Shown: positions 33,109 to 41,916 of the stretch, one piece after another
Numbering within the stretch: the stretch's first letter is position 1
Layout of the letters: each line of letters starts with the position of its first letter
Assembly (NCBI GenBank): GCA_030145245.1
Contig: JAQYWC010000048.1
Location: 1-64,000, forward strand
Source: Desulfobacterium sp.
Lineage (GTDB): Bacteria > Desulfobacterota > Desulfobacteria > Desulfobacterales > Desulfobacteraceae
DNA length: 64,000 nt
Direction of reading: 5' to 3'
Notes under the pieces: generated by a model
Told to the model about the DNA's origin: nothing
Database searches by the model: none
The model's input: the letters and a program-made list of their open reading frames with translations, nothing else
Made by a program: the position numbers and the translations under genes

Positions 33109-33873
33109 TTATTCGCCATCTTCTTCCAGGTCGTCTTCATCCGTGTCATCGCTCTTTTTTTGAAACACCCTGGCACCCACAATACTGATTTCGTAGAGGA
33201 TCATCAGGGGGATGGCCATCATGATCTGGGTCACCACATCCGGGGGAGTGATGAGGGCGGACCCGGTAAAGAAGATAAGCACGGCGTACTTCCGGTTTTT
33301 CTTGAGAAAGTCAACCGAAACAAGGCCCATCCTTGCCATGAAGGTGATGATCAAAGGCAGCTCAAACACAAATCCAAAAGCCAGCAGCATCTTGGAGGCA
33401 AACCCCAGATACTCCTTCATGGAGGGCATGGCCTGGATGGTGTCCGAGGAGAATCCCAGGAAGAACTGGAATCCGTAAGGAAAGACCACAAAGTATCCAA
33501 AGGAGGAGCCGAGCATGAAGAAGATGACCGAGAGGATGACCACCGGGATCATGAACTTTTTTTCGCTCCTGTAGAGGCCCGGGCTCACAAACATCCAGAA
33601 CTCGTAGAAGAGGACCGGGGTGGCAAGGACAATGCCGGTGAGCAGCGAGACCTTGAGGTAGGTGAAAAAAGCTTCCGGAAGTCCTGTGAAGATCATCTTG
33701 TTGCCGGCACCCAGGGCGGTCACCAGGGGAGCGGTCAGGAAATCGAACAGGCGCTCCTTAAAGCAGTAGGCAATGACAAATCCCACGCCCACTGCAATAA
33801 AGGCCCGGACCAGCCTATCCCTCAGCTCCGTCAGATGCTCCGTGAGCGGGGTTCTTTCTTCTTCCTGGGTCAT
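33109..33873 (-). CDS. tatC: Twin-arginine translocase subunit TatC
   Basis: 254 residues with six transmembrane helices. TatC signatures: [20 protein letters not shown] near the start, then [16 protein letters not shown] and [14 protein letters not shown]-type segments (here [20 protein letters not shown]). The C-terminal tail is acidic ([13 protein letters not shown]). It recognises twin-arginine signal peptides of folded exported proteins. The start overlaps the stop of the tatA/B gene by four bases, so the pair is coupled. Confidence 0.95.
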   Translation of the reverse strand: MTQEEERTPLTEHLTELRDRLVRAFIAVGVGFVIAYCFKERLFDFLTAPLVTALGAGNKMIFTGLPEAFFTYLKVSLLTGIVLATPVLFYEFWMFVSPGLYRSEKKFMIPVVILSVIFFMLGSSFGYFVVFPYGFQFFLGFSSDTIQAMPSMKEYLGFASKMLLAFGFVFELPLIITFMARMGLVSVDFLKKNRKYAVLIFFTGSALITPPDVVTQIMMAIPLMILYEISIVGARVFQKKSDDTDEDDLEEDGE

Positions 33874-34265
33874 GGCTTGGGCCCGTCCTTGTCCTGGCTT
33901 TTCTCCTCCGTCGGCGCATTGCTCTCCTTTACACCGGAGGGCTTGGTTTTGCCGGCGGTCTCGTCCTTTACGTCCGAGGGCTCTCCCTTTACGTCCGAGG
34001 ACTCTCCCTTTTCGTCCGAAGACTTGTCCTGGTCAAGGGGGGCGGTTGCCTCCTTGAGGGTGTCCCGTAGGGTTTTGGAGGGTTCCTCAAATTCCTTGAC
34101 TGTCTCCTCCATGTCGATACTTCTCTTGAAATCCTGGGCAGCACGCTTGAACTCGCCCATGGCACGGCCCAGGGTCTTGGCAAGATCGGGCAGCTTTTTC
34201 GGTCCGATCACCATGAGGGCGATGGCCAGTATGAGAAGAATTTCAGGCATTCCTAAACCAAACAT
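33870..34265 (-). CDS. tatB: Sec-independent translocase subunit TatA/TatB
   Basis: 131 residues. One N-terminal membrane helix ([20 protein letters not shown]), the hinge, and an amphipathic helix ([18 protein letters not shown]). The long tail is low-complexity and acidic, with repeated [20 protein letters not shown] units from a tandem DNA repeat. The start MFGLGMPE and length suit TatB more than TatA, but the families merge in this phylum. It is the first gene of the tatB-tatC pair, with AAAGGAGTAAC before the ATG. Confidence 0.85.
   Translation of the reverse strand: MFGLGMPEILLILAIALMVIGPKKLPDLAKTLGRAMGEFKRAAQDFKRSIDMEETVKEFEEPSKTLRDTLKEATAPLDQDKSSDEKGESSDVKGEPSDVKDETAGKTKPSGVKESNAPTEEKSQDKDGPKP
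33945..34022. repeat. Tandem imperfect repeat coding the TatB tail
   Basis: Three to four imperfect 24-base units built on TCTCCCTTTACGTCCGAGG occur in tandem within the tatB tail region. They give the repeated S-D-x-K-G-E peptide motif and probably vary in number between strains. Confidence 0.55.
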
Positions 34266-34334
34266 TCTGCGGTTACTCCTTTATTAAAAATTTGTAAATT
34301 AACCCAACCTTTTACAGTATTGGACCAGGATGTG

Positions 34335-35903
34335 TCAAGAATGTGGGGTGTCCTTCTTTTTGGAATCCCTGGGCGGTCGTCTTCGCTGTTGGTTTTCGGG
34401 TCTTCTGCGGCGGTTTTGACCGGACTTTTGGCCGGGCTTTTTTGAAGTCCTTGAATTTTGCTTTGGTTTCGGACGCGGGATTTTTTTGGGTTTTGGCAGG
34501 GCTGCCAGCATTTCCTCTTCAGGATACTCGCATTCAAGTTCGTTGCCGAGCACCTTTTCTATTTCGGGAATGTAAAACGAACTCATCTCATCGGCAAAAC
34601 TGACGGAGATTCCTTCGGCACCGGCCCGTCCCGTACGGCCGATCCGGTGGATATAGTGCTCGGGATCCTGGGGAAGGTCGTAGTTGATAACGTGGCTGAC
34701 CCCGTCGATGTGCAGTCCCCTTGCGGCAACATCCGTTGCAACGAGAATCCTCACCTTTCCTTTCCTGAAATCCTCAAGGGTCCTGAGCCGCTGTTTCTGG
34801 GAGACTTCCCCGGAGAGAATTTCGCCCTTCAGGTCATACTGCTGGAGCTTGTGGGCAAGCCTCCGGGTGGCGTCCCGCCTGTTCACAAAGACGATGACAC
34901 GTTCGAGGTTTTCACCGTGTACCAGGTTGTAGAGCAGGGGGAATTTCTCATCTTCTGTAACGATGTAGACTTTCTGGTTGATTGAGTCGGCTGCGGTTTT
35001 GTCCGGGTCGATCTCCACCACGGCAGGATCCACGGTCCACTGGCCCGCCATGCGCAGGATCTCGGGGGCAAGGGTGGCGCTGAAGAAGAGGGTCTGCCGC
35101 TCATTCTTGTGGGGGGTGGCGTAGATGATCTTCCGCATGTCCGGAATAAAGCCCATGTCGAGCATCCGGTCGGCCTCATCCAGGACAAGGATCTCCACGT
35201 TTCCCGCTTTTACCAGTTTCTGCTGCATGAAATCGATGAGCCGGCCGGGGGTGGCTGCGATGATGTCCACATGGCTCGAACTCAGCTGATCCTGCTGTTT
35301 CTTGTAATCCATGCCGCCGAATACCGCAATGGTGCGAAGGGGGCTAAAGCGGGTCAGGGCCTTGGCATCCTTTTCAATCTGGAGGACAAGCTCCCGTGTG
35401 GGGGCAAGGATCAATGCCCTGGGCATGCCTTTGATTCGCTTTCCCTTGGGGGGATTCTGCAGAAGCCGGGCGATGATGGTCACAAGAAAGGCCGCGCTTT
35501 TTCCGGTACCTGTCTGGGCTTTGGCTGTGGCATCCCTGCCCTTGAGGGTGAAGGGAAGCACTTCTGCCTGGACCGGCATGCAGTATTCAAATTTTTCCTG
35601 GGCAATGGCGCGCATGAGGTTCAAGGGAAGGTCCAGATCGTGGAACCGGGTTTTTCCCTCTTCCACGGGAACCGGGAATTGGTCAAGGGTCCAGCGGGGG
35701 CGTTTTTTCTTGGGGGGCGGGGCCGGGCGGGTTTTCTCAACGGCTTGGGGCGCAGGGGGCGGCTGCTTGGGTGGAGCAGGGGTTGGTTCCTCTGTTTTGG
35801 GGGTTGGTTGCTTGTCTTCGGTTTCGGGGATGACGGGTTTGGGTGTCGTTGCTGGGTCTTGTTTGAAAAGTTTCTTAACCAGCGAGGAGAAAAAGCGTAT
35901 CAA
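34335..35903 (-). CDS. DEAD-box RNA helicase, RhlE type
   Basis: 522 residues. After a Pro-rich N-terminal segment (about 15-75) the helicase core shows the Q motif region, AKAQTGTGKSAAFL (Walker A), ILAPTRELVLQ, VLDEADRMLDMGF (DEAD), FFSATLAP, and HRIGRTGRAG. A basic, low-complexity tail rich in Arg, Lys and Pro (from about residue 465) should bind RNA. The start is TTG with AAAGGA some distance upstream. It resembles RhlE/DbpA-like helicases in ribosome or mRNA remodelling. It stands alone. Confidence 0.9.
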   Translation of the reverse strand: MIRFFSSLVKKLFKQDPATTPKPVIPETEDKQPTPKTEEPTPAPPKQPPPAPQAVEKTRPAPPPKKKRPRWTLDQFPVPVEEGKTRFHDLDLPLNLMRAIAQEKFEYCMPVQAEVLPFTLKGRDATAKAQTGTGKSAAFLVTIIARLLQNPPKGKRIKGMPRALILAPTRELVLQIEKDAKALTRFSPLRTIAVFGGMDYKKQQDQLSSSHVDIIAATPGRLIDFMQQKLVKAGNVEILVLDEADRMLDMGFIPDMRKIIYATPHKNERQTLFFSATLAPEILRMAGQWTVDPAVVEIDPDKTAADSINQKVYIVTEDEKFPLLYNLVHGENLERVIVFVNRRDATRRLAHKLQQYDLKGEILSGEVSQKQRLRTLEDFRKGKVRILVATDVAARGLHIDGVSHVINYDLPQDPEHYIHRIGRTGRAGAEGISVSFADEMSSFYIPEIEKVLGNELECEYPEEEMLAALPKPKKIPRPKPKQNSRTSKKPGQKSGQNRRRRPENQQRRRPPRDSKKKDTPHS

Positions 35904-36210
35904 TACAGTTGGTTTCCTTTAACAGCCTTTCCGGGCACCCTCCTCTATCCGGGGCGGTCCGAACCGGCCAGGGTTGGGCCTGGGCAAACAGGTCGGTTAA
36001 AAAGGGCGCCACGGCCGATAGACCGAATGGAGCCCTTTGCGTCCATCTCTTTTTCTGTTGAGCGGAAACGGAGAGATTTCCATCTTATAGCTCTTCGCAT
36101 ATGAATAGAGCCCATTTTTTATTAAAACAGGTAATGCTGGCATCCATTCGAGTGCGATCATCTATAACTCAATCTCTATTTTTACCATTTCTGCCAGAGA
36201 AAGCAATAGA
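35904..36210. other. Gene-free spacer between rhlE-type gene and glpB, carrying MITE copy 2
   Basis: About 307 bases without a credible reading frame. It holds the promoter region of the helicase gene (minus strand), GC-rich imperfect repeats around 35955-36010, the MITE-like element at 36086-36166, and the 3' flank of glpB. No terminator with a T-run is seen for glpB. Confidence 0.6.
36086..36166 (-). mobile_element. MITE-like element, copy 2 (inverted relative to copy 1)
   Basis: An 81-bp stretch that on the minus strand aligns with 25701-25779: shared TCGCACTCGAATGGATGCC, TTACCT and ATATGCGA.GAGCTATA blocks. Its own ends form an imperfect inverted repeat (TATAGCTCTTCGCAT at the left; ATCATCTATA preceded by TCGAGTGCG at the right). 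No open frame. Confidence 0.65.
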
Positions 36211-37491
36211 TCATTTGTTTGCTTTTTCAATGGCCTTGATGGCTGCAAAGGCCGTTGCAATGGCGACGGCCGATCCGCATTTCATTCGCATCCAGTCTGA
36301 GCCGGCCAGGATGGAGCCTGCCACATAAAGGTTTTTCACAGGTTCTTCAGATGCTCGGCCAAGGGGCCTGAAGCTTTTATCTGTCCGGATGCCGGCCCTG
36401 TTCACCGGGTGGCCCTGGGGGGAGAACAGGTCCTCCCGGTGCCACTCTTCCCTTGTTTCCGGTTGCATCACCGGAAGGTCCAGCAGGCTCTCTTGTATGC
36501 CCTGGCGGCTCGCCACAAGGCCCTTGCCCAGGAAACGGCCCGTTGCCAGCAGCACGGCCTTTGAACGGATGGTTGCAGGGGTGTTGCTGCCCCCTGTTGT
36601 GATGGTGAAACCAGCGCCGGTTTTTACCCGGGTGACCATGGTGGAGAGGGTGCGGAACAATGGGTTTTTCCCAAGCCCGCTGATGAAGGTCTCCTGGAGC
36701 CGGATTCCCGGAACCGATACCGGTGGGGTGGGAATCTCGAATACCGGGCGTTCCAGGAGCTGTTCAAGTTCTGCTACGGCTTCCCGGGATCTGTACATGC
36801 CAAGGAGGGCGGGAAAACCGATGTAGGCGGCATCCTTGATAAAGGGTTTGATCCGGTTTGCCAGTTTGACCCTGTTTGCCGAAAGGTCCAGTGACCGGGC
36901 AACATGCTCGGGATGGAGCTCTTCCAGGGTCTCGGCCCCTGGGAACTCGATGGTCTGGTGCCTTAAGTCCGGCCATCTCTCCTTGAGGGAGGAGGCGATC
37001 TGGCGGGCGCTGAAAAGCTTCATGCCGTCAAGGTCCACCAGCAGGGTGGGGCTCTTTTTTTCCAGGGCGACAACCCCGTTCCACATGGTTTCGGACACGG
37101 TGTAGGTCTTTTTCACGGTGCCCACCGAGGTGATGACGTTGACGTTTTTGTGGGCCGCCCGGTGGTAGGGAAGCGCCTGGTCGTTCAGAAAGCCCAGGAT
37201 CTCTCCCATGGCGTTTTCGATATCCGGGTTGCCGACCTTTGCCAGGGGATGGTCCGGCAGATCCTTACGTACCTGGTCCAGGGCTTTCCAGGGATCGTCC
37301 CACTCCCGGCCTGACGGGTGAACCCCCATGAGATCCATGAGGCCGCTTGCAAAGTTCATGGCAGAGTGCTGGCCGATGAGGGTGGTTGAAATTCCCCGGT
37401 TCACGGCAAACAAGGCCGCTGCCATGCCGGTCATGCCCGATCCGATGATGGTGAGATCCGTGTGTATTGTGTCTGATGTCTGGCTATTCAT
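36211..37491 (-). CDS. glpB: Anaerobic glycerol-3-phosphate dehydrogenase subunit B
   Basis: 426 residues from the ATG at 37491, with AAAGGGGATT upstream and eight bases of overlap with the glpA end. N-terminal flavin fold (LTIIGSGMTGMAAALFAVNRG), C-terminal VAGSILAGSDWMRMKCGSAVAI. GlpB joins GlpA and the Fe-S subunit GlpC to pass electrons from glycerol-3-phosphate to the quinone pool. No glpC follows: the next gene downstream is a helicase. GlpC must be elsewhere or replaced. Confidence 0.9.
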   Translation of the reverse strand: MNSQTSDTIHTDLTIIGSGMTGMAAALFAVNRGISTTLIGQHSAMNFASGLMDLMGVHPSGREWDDPWKALDQVRKDLPDHPLAKVGNPDIENAMGEILGFLNDQALPYHRAAHKNVNVITSVGTVKKTYTVSETMWNGVVALEKKSPTLLVDLDGMKLFSARQIASSLKERWPDLRHQTIEFPGAETLEELHPEHVARSLDLSANRVKLANRIKPFIKDAAYIGFPALLGMYRSREAVAELEQLLERPVFEIPTPPVSVPGIRLQETFISGLGKNPLFRTLSTMVTRVKTGAGFTITTGGSNTPATIRSKAVLLATGRFLGKGLVASRQGIQESLLDLPVMQPETREEWHREDLFSPQGHPVNRAGIRTDKSFRPLGRASEEPVKNLYVAGSILAGSDWMRMKCGSAVAIATAFAAIKAIEKANK

Positions 37492-39094
37492 GGGAATCCC
37501 CTTTCGCTTCGTCGGTCTGCTCGTTGTGTTCTGGCTTGTCCGGGTTCGGTGTTTCAAGTTCAAGATCAAACAAGCCGCAGTGCATGGCTTCGGTCAGCTC
37601 GGCCTGGATGAGCTGGTCTCCCCAGAAGATGGGCTGCTGGCCCTTCCACCGTTCGCTGAGAAAGGCCTTGAGTTCATCCACTCCGTCAGGGCCGGAAAGC
37701 CTGCCGTTGTTGTACATGTGGGCCATCACCCGGGTGCTGCAGAAAGCGCCCTGGCAGGGGCCTTTGCCGAGCCTGCTCCGTTTTCCGATGTTGAGAAGAT
37801 CCGGGGCCTGGCCGTTCTTTTCAAGCTCGTCTGCAATGGTGTCCACGGTGCTTTCGGAGATCATTTCGCACTCGCAGAGAATCCGGTCGGTCTTGCCGGC
37901 GGGTTTCTGCATCCAGGCCCGGGGAGCGATCCCGGGTTCGGTCCACTTGCCCTCCAGGGTGGATGGAAGGGGCTCGGTGCGGGTTTTGCACGGCGTGGTG
38001 TTGCCCAGTCGTGCACCCACAAGATCGGCGGTTTTCTCGGCCATGAGTCTGAAGGTGGTAAGTTTGCCGCCGGTGATGGTTGCAAAGTTGTCAAGACCTG
38101 TGTCCTGGTGGTCCAGGAGGACAAAGCCCCGGCTTACTGCACGGTCATCCCCCTTGCCCTGGCTCACAAGGGGACGGACCCCTGAGTAGGCACGGATGTA
38201 GCGGGTGGTTTCCAGGGAGGGAATCATCTGTGCACCCTGGGAAACGATGAGGTCGGTCTCTGCCACCGTGGGTTTTATCAGGTCCGGATCATCCACCCTC
38301 ATGGAGGTGGTTCCAAGGATGGAGACCGTCCCGCCCGGTACGAGAATGTCTGCGTTGGACGGCGGCCTTAGCCGGTTGATCACCCCTTCGGTCATCCTGG
38401 ACTGGGTGACAAGCAGGGTTCCCATGGAGTAGATGATCTCGGTGGCGGCCCCTGCCAGGGCATCCACCTTGCCTGCCCAGGCCCCTGCCGCATTGATCAC
38501 CTGCCGGGCTTCCACGCTGAAGCGCTGGCGGGTGTGAACGTTTTCAAGCCATACCCGGGTGATGCAGTGGTTGTCCTTTTCAAAGGACACCACCTCTGTG
38601 TGGCAGAGCAGCTTTGATCCAAGGGCTTTTGCATGGGCAATGTTCTCCAGGGAGAGCATGAAGGGATCTATGGCGCCGTCCCGGACCCCAAAAGCGGCAA
38701 TGATTTTTTTCGAAAGCAGGGGTTCGGCTTCCAGCGCCTGTTCGATTGAGACCGGTGTGGCCGAAAGACCGCTCCTGGCGCAGAATCCCGGGAAATCCCC
38801 CACATAGTTCTCATCGTCCCCCCGGACAGCCACAAACAGTCCTCCGCAGTCGTCAATGCAGTGGGGGGCCGTTTGTTTCAGTATCTTTCCCTCTTCCATG
38901 CACTCCCGGGCACTTTCGCCGTCGTTGGCAACATAGCGGGCACCGCTGTGGAGAAGGCCGTGGTTGCCCCCGGAAGCCCCTGCATTAATATCCCCTTTTT
39001 CCACCAAAAGGCTTGTGATGCCACGCAGGGCAAGGTCCCTTGCGATCCCTGTTCCTGTGGCTCCGCCTCCTATGATCAAGACATCTGTCTCCAC
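37484..39094 (-). CDS. glpA: Anaerobic glycerol-3-phosphate dehydrogenase subunit A
   Basis: 536 residues from a GTG at 39094 with TGGAGG four bases upstream. Earlier in-frame starts have no ribosome site. FAD motif DVLIIGGGATGTGIARDLAL at the N-terminus, GNHGLLHSGARYV, and a C-terminal BFD-like [2Fe-2S] domain with CECEM and GPCQGAFC near residues 425-485. It oxidises glycerol-3-phosphate to dihydroxyacetone phosphate at the membrane with GlpB. The upstream spacer has tandem TTTTCG-containing repeats that probably bind the GlpR-like regulator encoded at 41107. Confidence 0.93.
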   Translation of the reverse strand: METDVLIIGGGATGTGIARDLALRGITSLLVEKGDINAGASGGNHGLLHSGARYVANDGESARECMEEGKILKQTAPHCIDDCGGLFVAVRGDDENYVGDFPGFCARSGLSATPVSIEQALEAEPLLSKKIIAAFGVRDGAIDPFMLSLENIAHAKALGSKLLCHTEVVSFEKDNHCITRVWLENVHTRQRFSVEARQVINAAGAWAGKVDALAGAATEIIYSMGTLLVTQSRMTEGVINRLRPPSNADILVPGGTVSILGTTSMRVDDPDLIKPTVAETDLIVSQGAQMIPSLETTRYIRAYSGVRPLVSQGKGDDRAVSRGFVLLDHQDTGLDNFATITGGKLTTFRLMAEKTADLVGARLGNTTPCKTRTEPLPSTLEGKWTEPGIAPRAWMQKPAGKTDRILCECEMISESTVDTIADELEKNGQAPDLLNIGKRSRLGKGPCQGAFCSTRVMAHMYNNGRLSGPDGVDELKAFLSERWKGQQPIFWGDQLIQAELTEAMHCGLFDLELETPNPDKPEHNEQTDEAKGDSHE

Positions 39095-39140
39095 CGTGCC
39101 TCCATAAAAAAAAATTAAAGTTGCCAGGATAATAACACTT

Positions 39141-39198
39141 GCTTTCGGCTTTATCAATACATGCATTTTCGTTTTTAGACATGTATTTTCGGTTTTTA
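39141..39198 (-). promoter_or_regulatory. Candidate GlpR/DeoR operator: direct repeats containing TTTTCG
   Basis: Two adjacent 20-base direct repeats (39159-39178 and 39179-39198, 16 of 20 bases identical, ACATGYATTTTCG core) plus a related GCTTTCGG at 39141-39148. They lie 47-104 bases upstream of the glpA start. DeoR-family glycerol repressors recognise repeated TTTCG-like half-sites, and a GlpR-like gene lies two genes away, so this is a likely operator. Confidence 0.5.
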
Positions 39199-39302
39199 AC
39201 ATTCAGGGGCAATCCATTGATTTGTAAACAGATCGCTTTAATCCCCCGTCCCCCGATTCCGGAGTGTTGGATTCCCCCCGGCCCGTTAGCTGATCTGGAA
39301 AA

Positions 39303-39319
39303 TGGCATTGTTTTTGCTT
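39303..39319 (+). promoter_or_regulatory. Sigma-54 promoter for the beta-CASP hydrolase gene
   Basis: TGGCATTGTTTTTGCTT has the -24 GG at 39304-39305 and the -12 GC at 39316-39317, exactly 12 bases apart, matching the TGGCAY-N5-TTGCW consensus. The ribosome site and ATG of the downstream gene are about 90 bases further on. Confidence 0.65.
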
Positions 39320-39414
39320 TGTTCTAATGGCATATCTTGAGGGGCGGGTGCTGGCCTGGATTGGGCAAGCGGGAACAGAACTTGAAATTGATTGAAGCGA
39401 AAAGGAGGAACTCC

Positions 39415-40992
39415 ATGGATGTAACATTCTTTGGCGGCGTCAGGGAAGTAACCGGATCCATGCACATGATCGACACGGGCAATGACAGGATACTGCTCGA
39501 CTGCGGTCTTTTCCAGGGACGCAGGAAGGAGGCGTGGGAAAAGAACCGGATCATGCCCGTTGATCCAGCCATCCTGACCAATATGGTGCTATCCCATGCC
39601 CACATTGATCACTCGGGCAGGATTCCACTTTTGGTGAAGGAAAATTTCAGGGGCCAGATCGTCACCACCCGTGCCACCATGGACGTTTGCAATTATCTTC
39701 TGCCCGATTCCGCCCACATCCAGGAATCCGACGCTGATTATCTCAACTACAAGGCTGCCCGTTCCGCCCTGATCTCCCACGGGAAGAACGGGTTGGCCGA
39801 CCTTCTCTCAAACCGGGAGACCAATAGAGTTCGCAAGCTGTTAAAGGCGGGAAAGAACCGGATCAACCGGGAGATCATCAATGATCTTGCCGAAAAGTAC
39901 TCCCTGGAGCGGGTCTCCCCCCTTTACAGGGCGGCGGATGCCAGATTCAGCCTGGGTTTTTTCACCGGGGTTCCCTATGGAACGCCGGTGACCATAGGGA
40001 AAGAGATGACCTGCACCTTTTACGATGCCGGCCACATTCTTGGTTCCGCCATCAGCATTATCCGGTACGGGCTGGGGAAAAACAAACGGACCATCTGCTT
40101 TACCGGAGATCTGGGGCGGTTCGGCATGCCGATCCTCAGGGATCCCTGCCTGGATTTCAACCCGGAGGACAGGGATATCGATCTGTTGATCATGGAAAGC
40201 ACCTATGGGGACCGTGTCCATGAGCCCCCGGAAGACCTTTACAACCGGGTGGCCCATGAACTCAACCTGGCCCATGACCGCAACGGTTCCATCGTGATTC
40301 CCTCCTTTGCCCTGGGCCGCGCCCAGGAGATCCTTTATGTGATCCATGAACTCTATGAAAAGGGGCTTGTACCCAGGATGCCGGTGCATGTGGACAGTCC
40401 CCTTGCCTCGGCCCTGACCCGGGTGTTTGGTGAACACCCGGAGCTTTACGACCGTGAGACCCATCACACCTTTCTCGAAAACGGGCTCAATCCTTTTCTC
40501 TTTGACAAGGTCAACTTTGTCAGTTCCGTGGACGAATCCATGGCGCTCATGCGGGAGGCGGGTTCCGGTATTGTGATATCGGCATCGGGCATGTGCGAGG
40601 TCGGTCGGATCCTCCACCATTTGAGGTACCGGATTCACAATCCGGCCAACACCATTTTCATTGTGGGATTCATGGCCGAGCACACCCTGGGCCGCCGTAT
40701 CCTCGAACTGGGTAAGGCCTACGAGGCCCAGGGCCGAAAAGGGCCTGCCCCGGTGGTGAAAATCCTGGGCAAGGAGTATCCCTTGAGGGCCCGGGTGGTT
40801 CGCTTGGGCGGGTTCAGCGCCCACGCCGACAGGGAGGAGATGCTGAGGTTCCTGAAGCGGTCAAACCTGCGGATCAAGCGGGCTGCCGTGGTTCACGGGG
40901 AGGAGCATGCCTCGTTTACGTTTGCCGACCGTCTCCGGCAGGAGGGCATTGCTGCCGTGGTTCCCAGGGTTGGTGAAACCCTCAGGGTGTGA
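39415..40992 (+). CDS. Beta-CASP metallo-beta-lactamase RNA/DNA nuclease
   Basis: 525 residues from the ATG at 39415 with AAAGGAGG upstream. The MBL domain has SHAHIDHSGRIP (metal His/Asp) near residue 60, GDLGRFGMPIL and YGDRVHEPPEDL. The beta-CASP insert gives ALGRAQEILYVIHELYE, and ISASGMCEVGRILHHL and GFSAHADREEML form the C-terminal motifs. This is the CPSF73-like family of ribonucleases. In bacteria the physiological targets of this subgroup are unclear. It lies between glpA (divergent) and the GlpR-like regulator and has a sigma-54 promoter. Confidence 0.9.
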   Translation: MDVTFFGGVREVTGSMHMIDTGNDRILLDCGLFQGRRKEAWEKNRIMPVDPAILTNMVLSHAHIDHSGRIPLLVKENFRGQIVTTRATMDVCNYLLPDSAHIQESDADYLNYKAARSALISHGKNGLADLLSNRETNRVRKLLKAGKNRINREIINDLAEKYSLERVSPLYRAADARFSLGFFTGVPYGTPVTIGKEMTCTFYDAGHILGSAISIIRYGLGKNKRTICFTGDLGRFGMPILRDPCLDFNPEDRDIDLLIMESTYGDRVHEPPEDLYNRVAHELNLAHDRNGSIVIPSFALGRAQEILYVIHELYEKGLVPRMPVHVDSPLASALTRVFGEHPELYDRETHHTFLENGLNPFLFDKVNFVSSVDESMALMREAGSGIVISASGMCEVGRILHHLRYRIHNPANTIFIVGFMAEHTLGRRILELGKAYEAQGRKGPAPVVKILGKEYPLRARVVRLGGFSAHADREEMLRFLKRSNLRIKRAAVVHGEEHASFTFADRLRQEGIAAVVPRVGETLRV

Positions 40993-40993
40993 C

Positions 40994-41018
40994 CCTTTTA
41001 CAGGGTGTAAAGGTTTTT
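40994..41018 (+). terminator. Terminator after the beta-CASP hydrolase gene
   Basis: CCTTTTACA (40994-41002) pairs with TGTAAAGG (41006-41013) with one bulged T and a GGG loop, followed by TTTTT at 41014-41018. It starts three bases after the stop codon. It would separate this gene from the regulator that follows. Confidence 0.65.
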
Positions 41019-41106
41019 GACAGGGGGCGTCTTTACAATTCCGGCTGGTATTGGTAAAAAAAAATATAGATTGAAAGCGGGTTATCCATATGAGAGCGGA
41101 GGATTG

Positions 41107-41856
41107 ATGCAGAAACGACAGAGTAAGATTGTTGAGCAGGTTCAGGCGCTGGGCTACGTGTCCATCGAGGACCTTGCCCGGGATTTCAAGGTCACGCCCC
41201 AGACCATACGCCGGGATATCAACCTGTTGAGCAAGGAGGGACTTGTCCGGCGCTACCATGGCGGGGCAGGACTTGCCACCAGCGTCGAGAACATCGGGTA
41301 TTCGGCCCGGCAGATCCTCTGCCATGAGGAGAAGCGGGCCATCGCAGCGAATGTTGCCGAAAGGATTCCCGCCAGGGCCTCGCTCTTTATCAACATCGGC
41401 ACCACCACCGAAGAGGTTGCAAGGGAGTTGTTGAAAAAGGATGGCCTCAGGGTGATCACCAACAACCTGAACGTGGCCGTCACCCTGAGCCGGAATCCCG
41501 ATCTTGAAATTTATATGGCCGGCGGGATGGTGAGGCACAGGGACCGTGGCATCACGGGCCATGCCACCCTTGAATTTATCCGCCAGTTCAGGACCGACTT
41601 TTCCATCATCGGCATCAGCGGCATCGGTTCCAACGGCGATCTTTTGGATTTCGACTACCGGGAGGTCCAGGTGACAAAGGCGATCATCCAAAACTCCGCA
41701 AGGGTGCTGCTGGTTGCCGATCACACCAAGTTCGGCAGGGAGGCCATGGTTCGCCTGGGGCATGTCTCGGATATTGATGAGCTGTTCACCGACATCATGC
41801 CTGCCAAGGCCATGGCAGCGCTTTTGAAGGAAAATGGTGTTAAGGTTAACATTTGA
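41107..41856 (+). CDS. glpR: DeoR-family transcriptional regulator, GlpR-like
   Basis: 249 residues from the ATG at 41107 (GGAGG six bases upstream). Winged helix at the N-terminus: SIEDLARDFKVTPQTIRRDI, LVRRYHGGAGL. The sugar-phosphate sensor domain shows ASLFINIGTTTEEVARELL, NNLNVAVTL and VADHTKFGREAMV. These are characteristic of DeoR/GlpR repressors that release DNA on binding glycerol-3-phosphate. With glpA/glpB two genes away and repeated operator-like sites upstream of glpA, GlpR is the likely identity. Confidence 0.85.
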   Translation: MQKRQSKIVEQVQALGYVSIEDLARDFKVTPQTIRRDINLLSKEGLVRRYHGGAGLATSVENIGYSARQILCHEEKRAIAANVAERIPARASLFINIGTTTEEVARELLKKDGLRVITNNLNVAVTLSRNPDLEIYMAGGMVRHRDRGITGHATLEFIRQFRTDFSIIGISGIGSNGDLLDFDYREVQVTKAIIQNSARVLLVADHTKFGREAMVRLGHVSDIDELFTDIMPAKAMAALLKENGVKVNI

Positions 41857-41916
41857 CTTTTCGCCTGGACGTTCCCTTGTTGAGCGACGCCCAGGTGGGG
41901 GATGATCCCCCGGGAA

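Noticed and set aside
37328-38185. Plus-strand frames of 240-285 codons opposite glpA
   Set aside because: Shadow of the glpA coding strand. GlpA motifs are intact on the minus strand and the plus-strand products match nothing.
41070-41105. Possible third MITE-like copy before the glpR-like gene (TTATCCATATG shared with copy 1)
   Set aside because: Only about 11 bases match and the left end is missing. Could be chance or a remnant.
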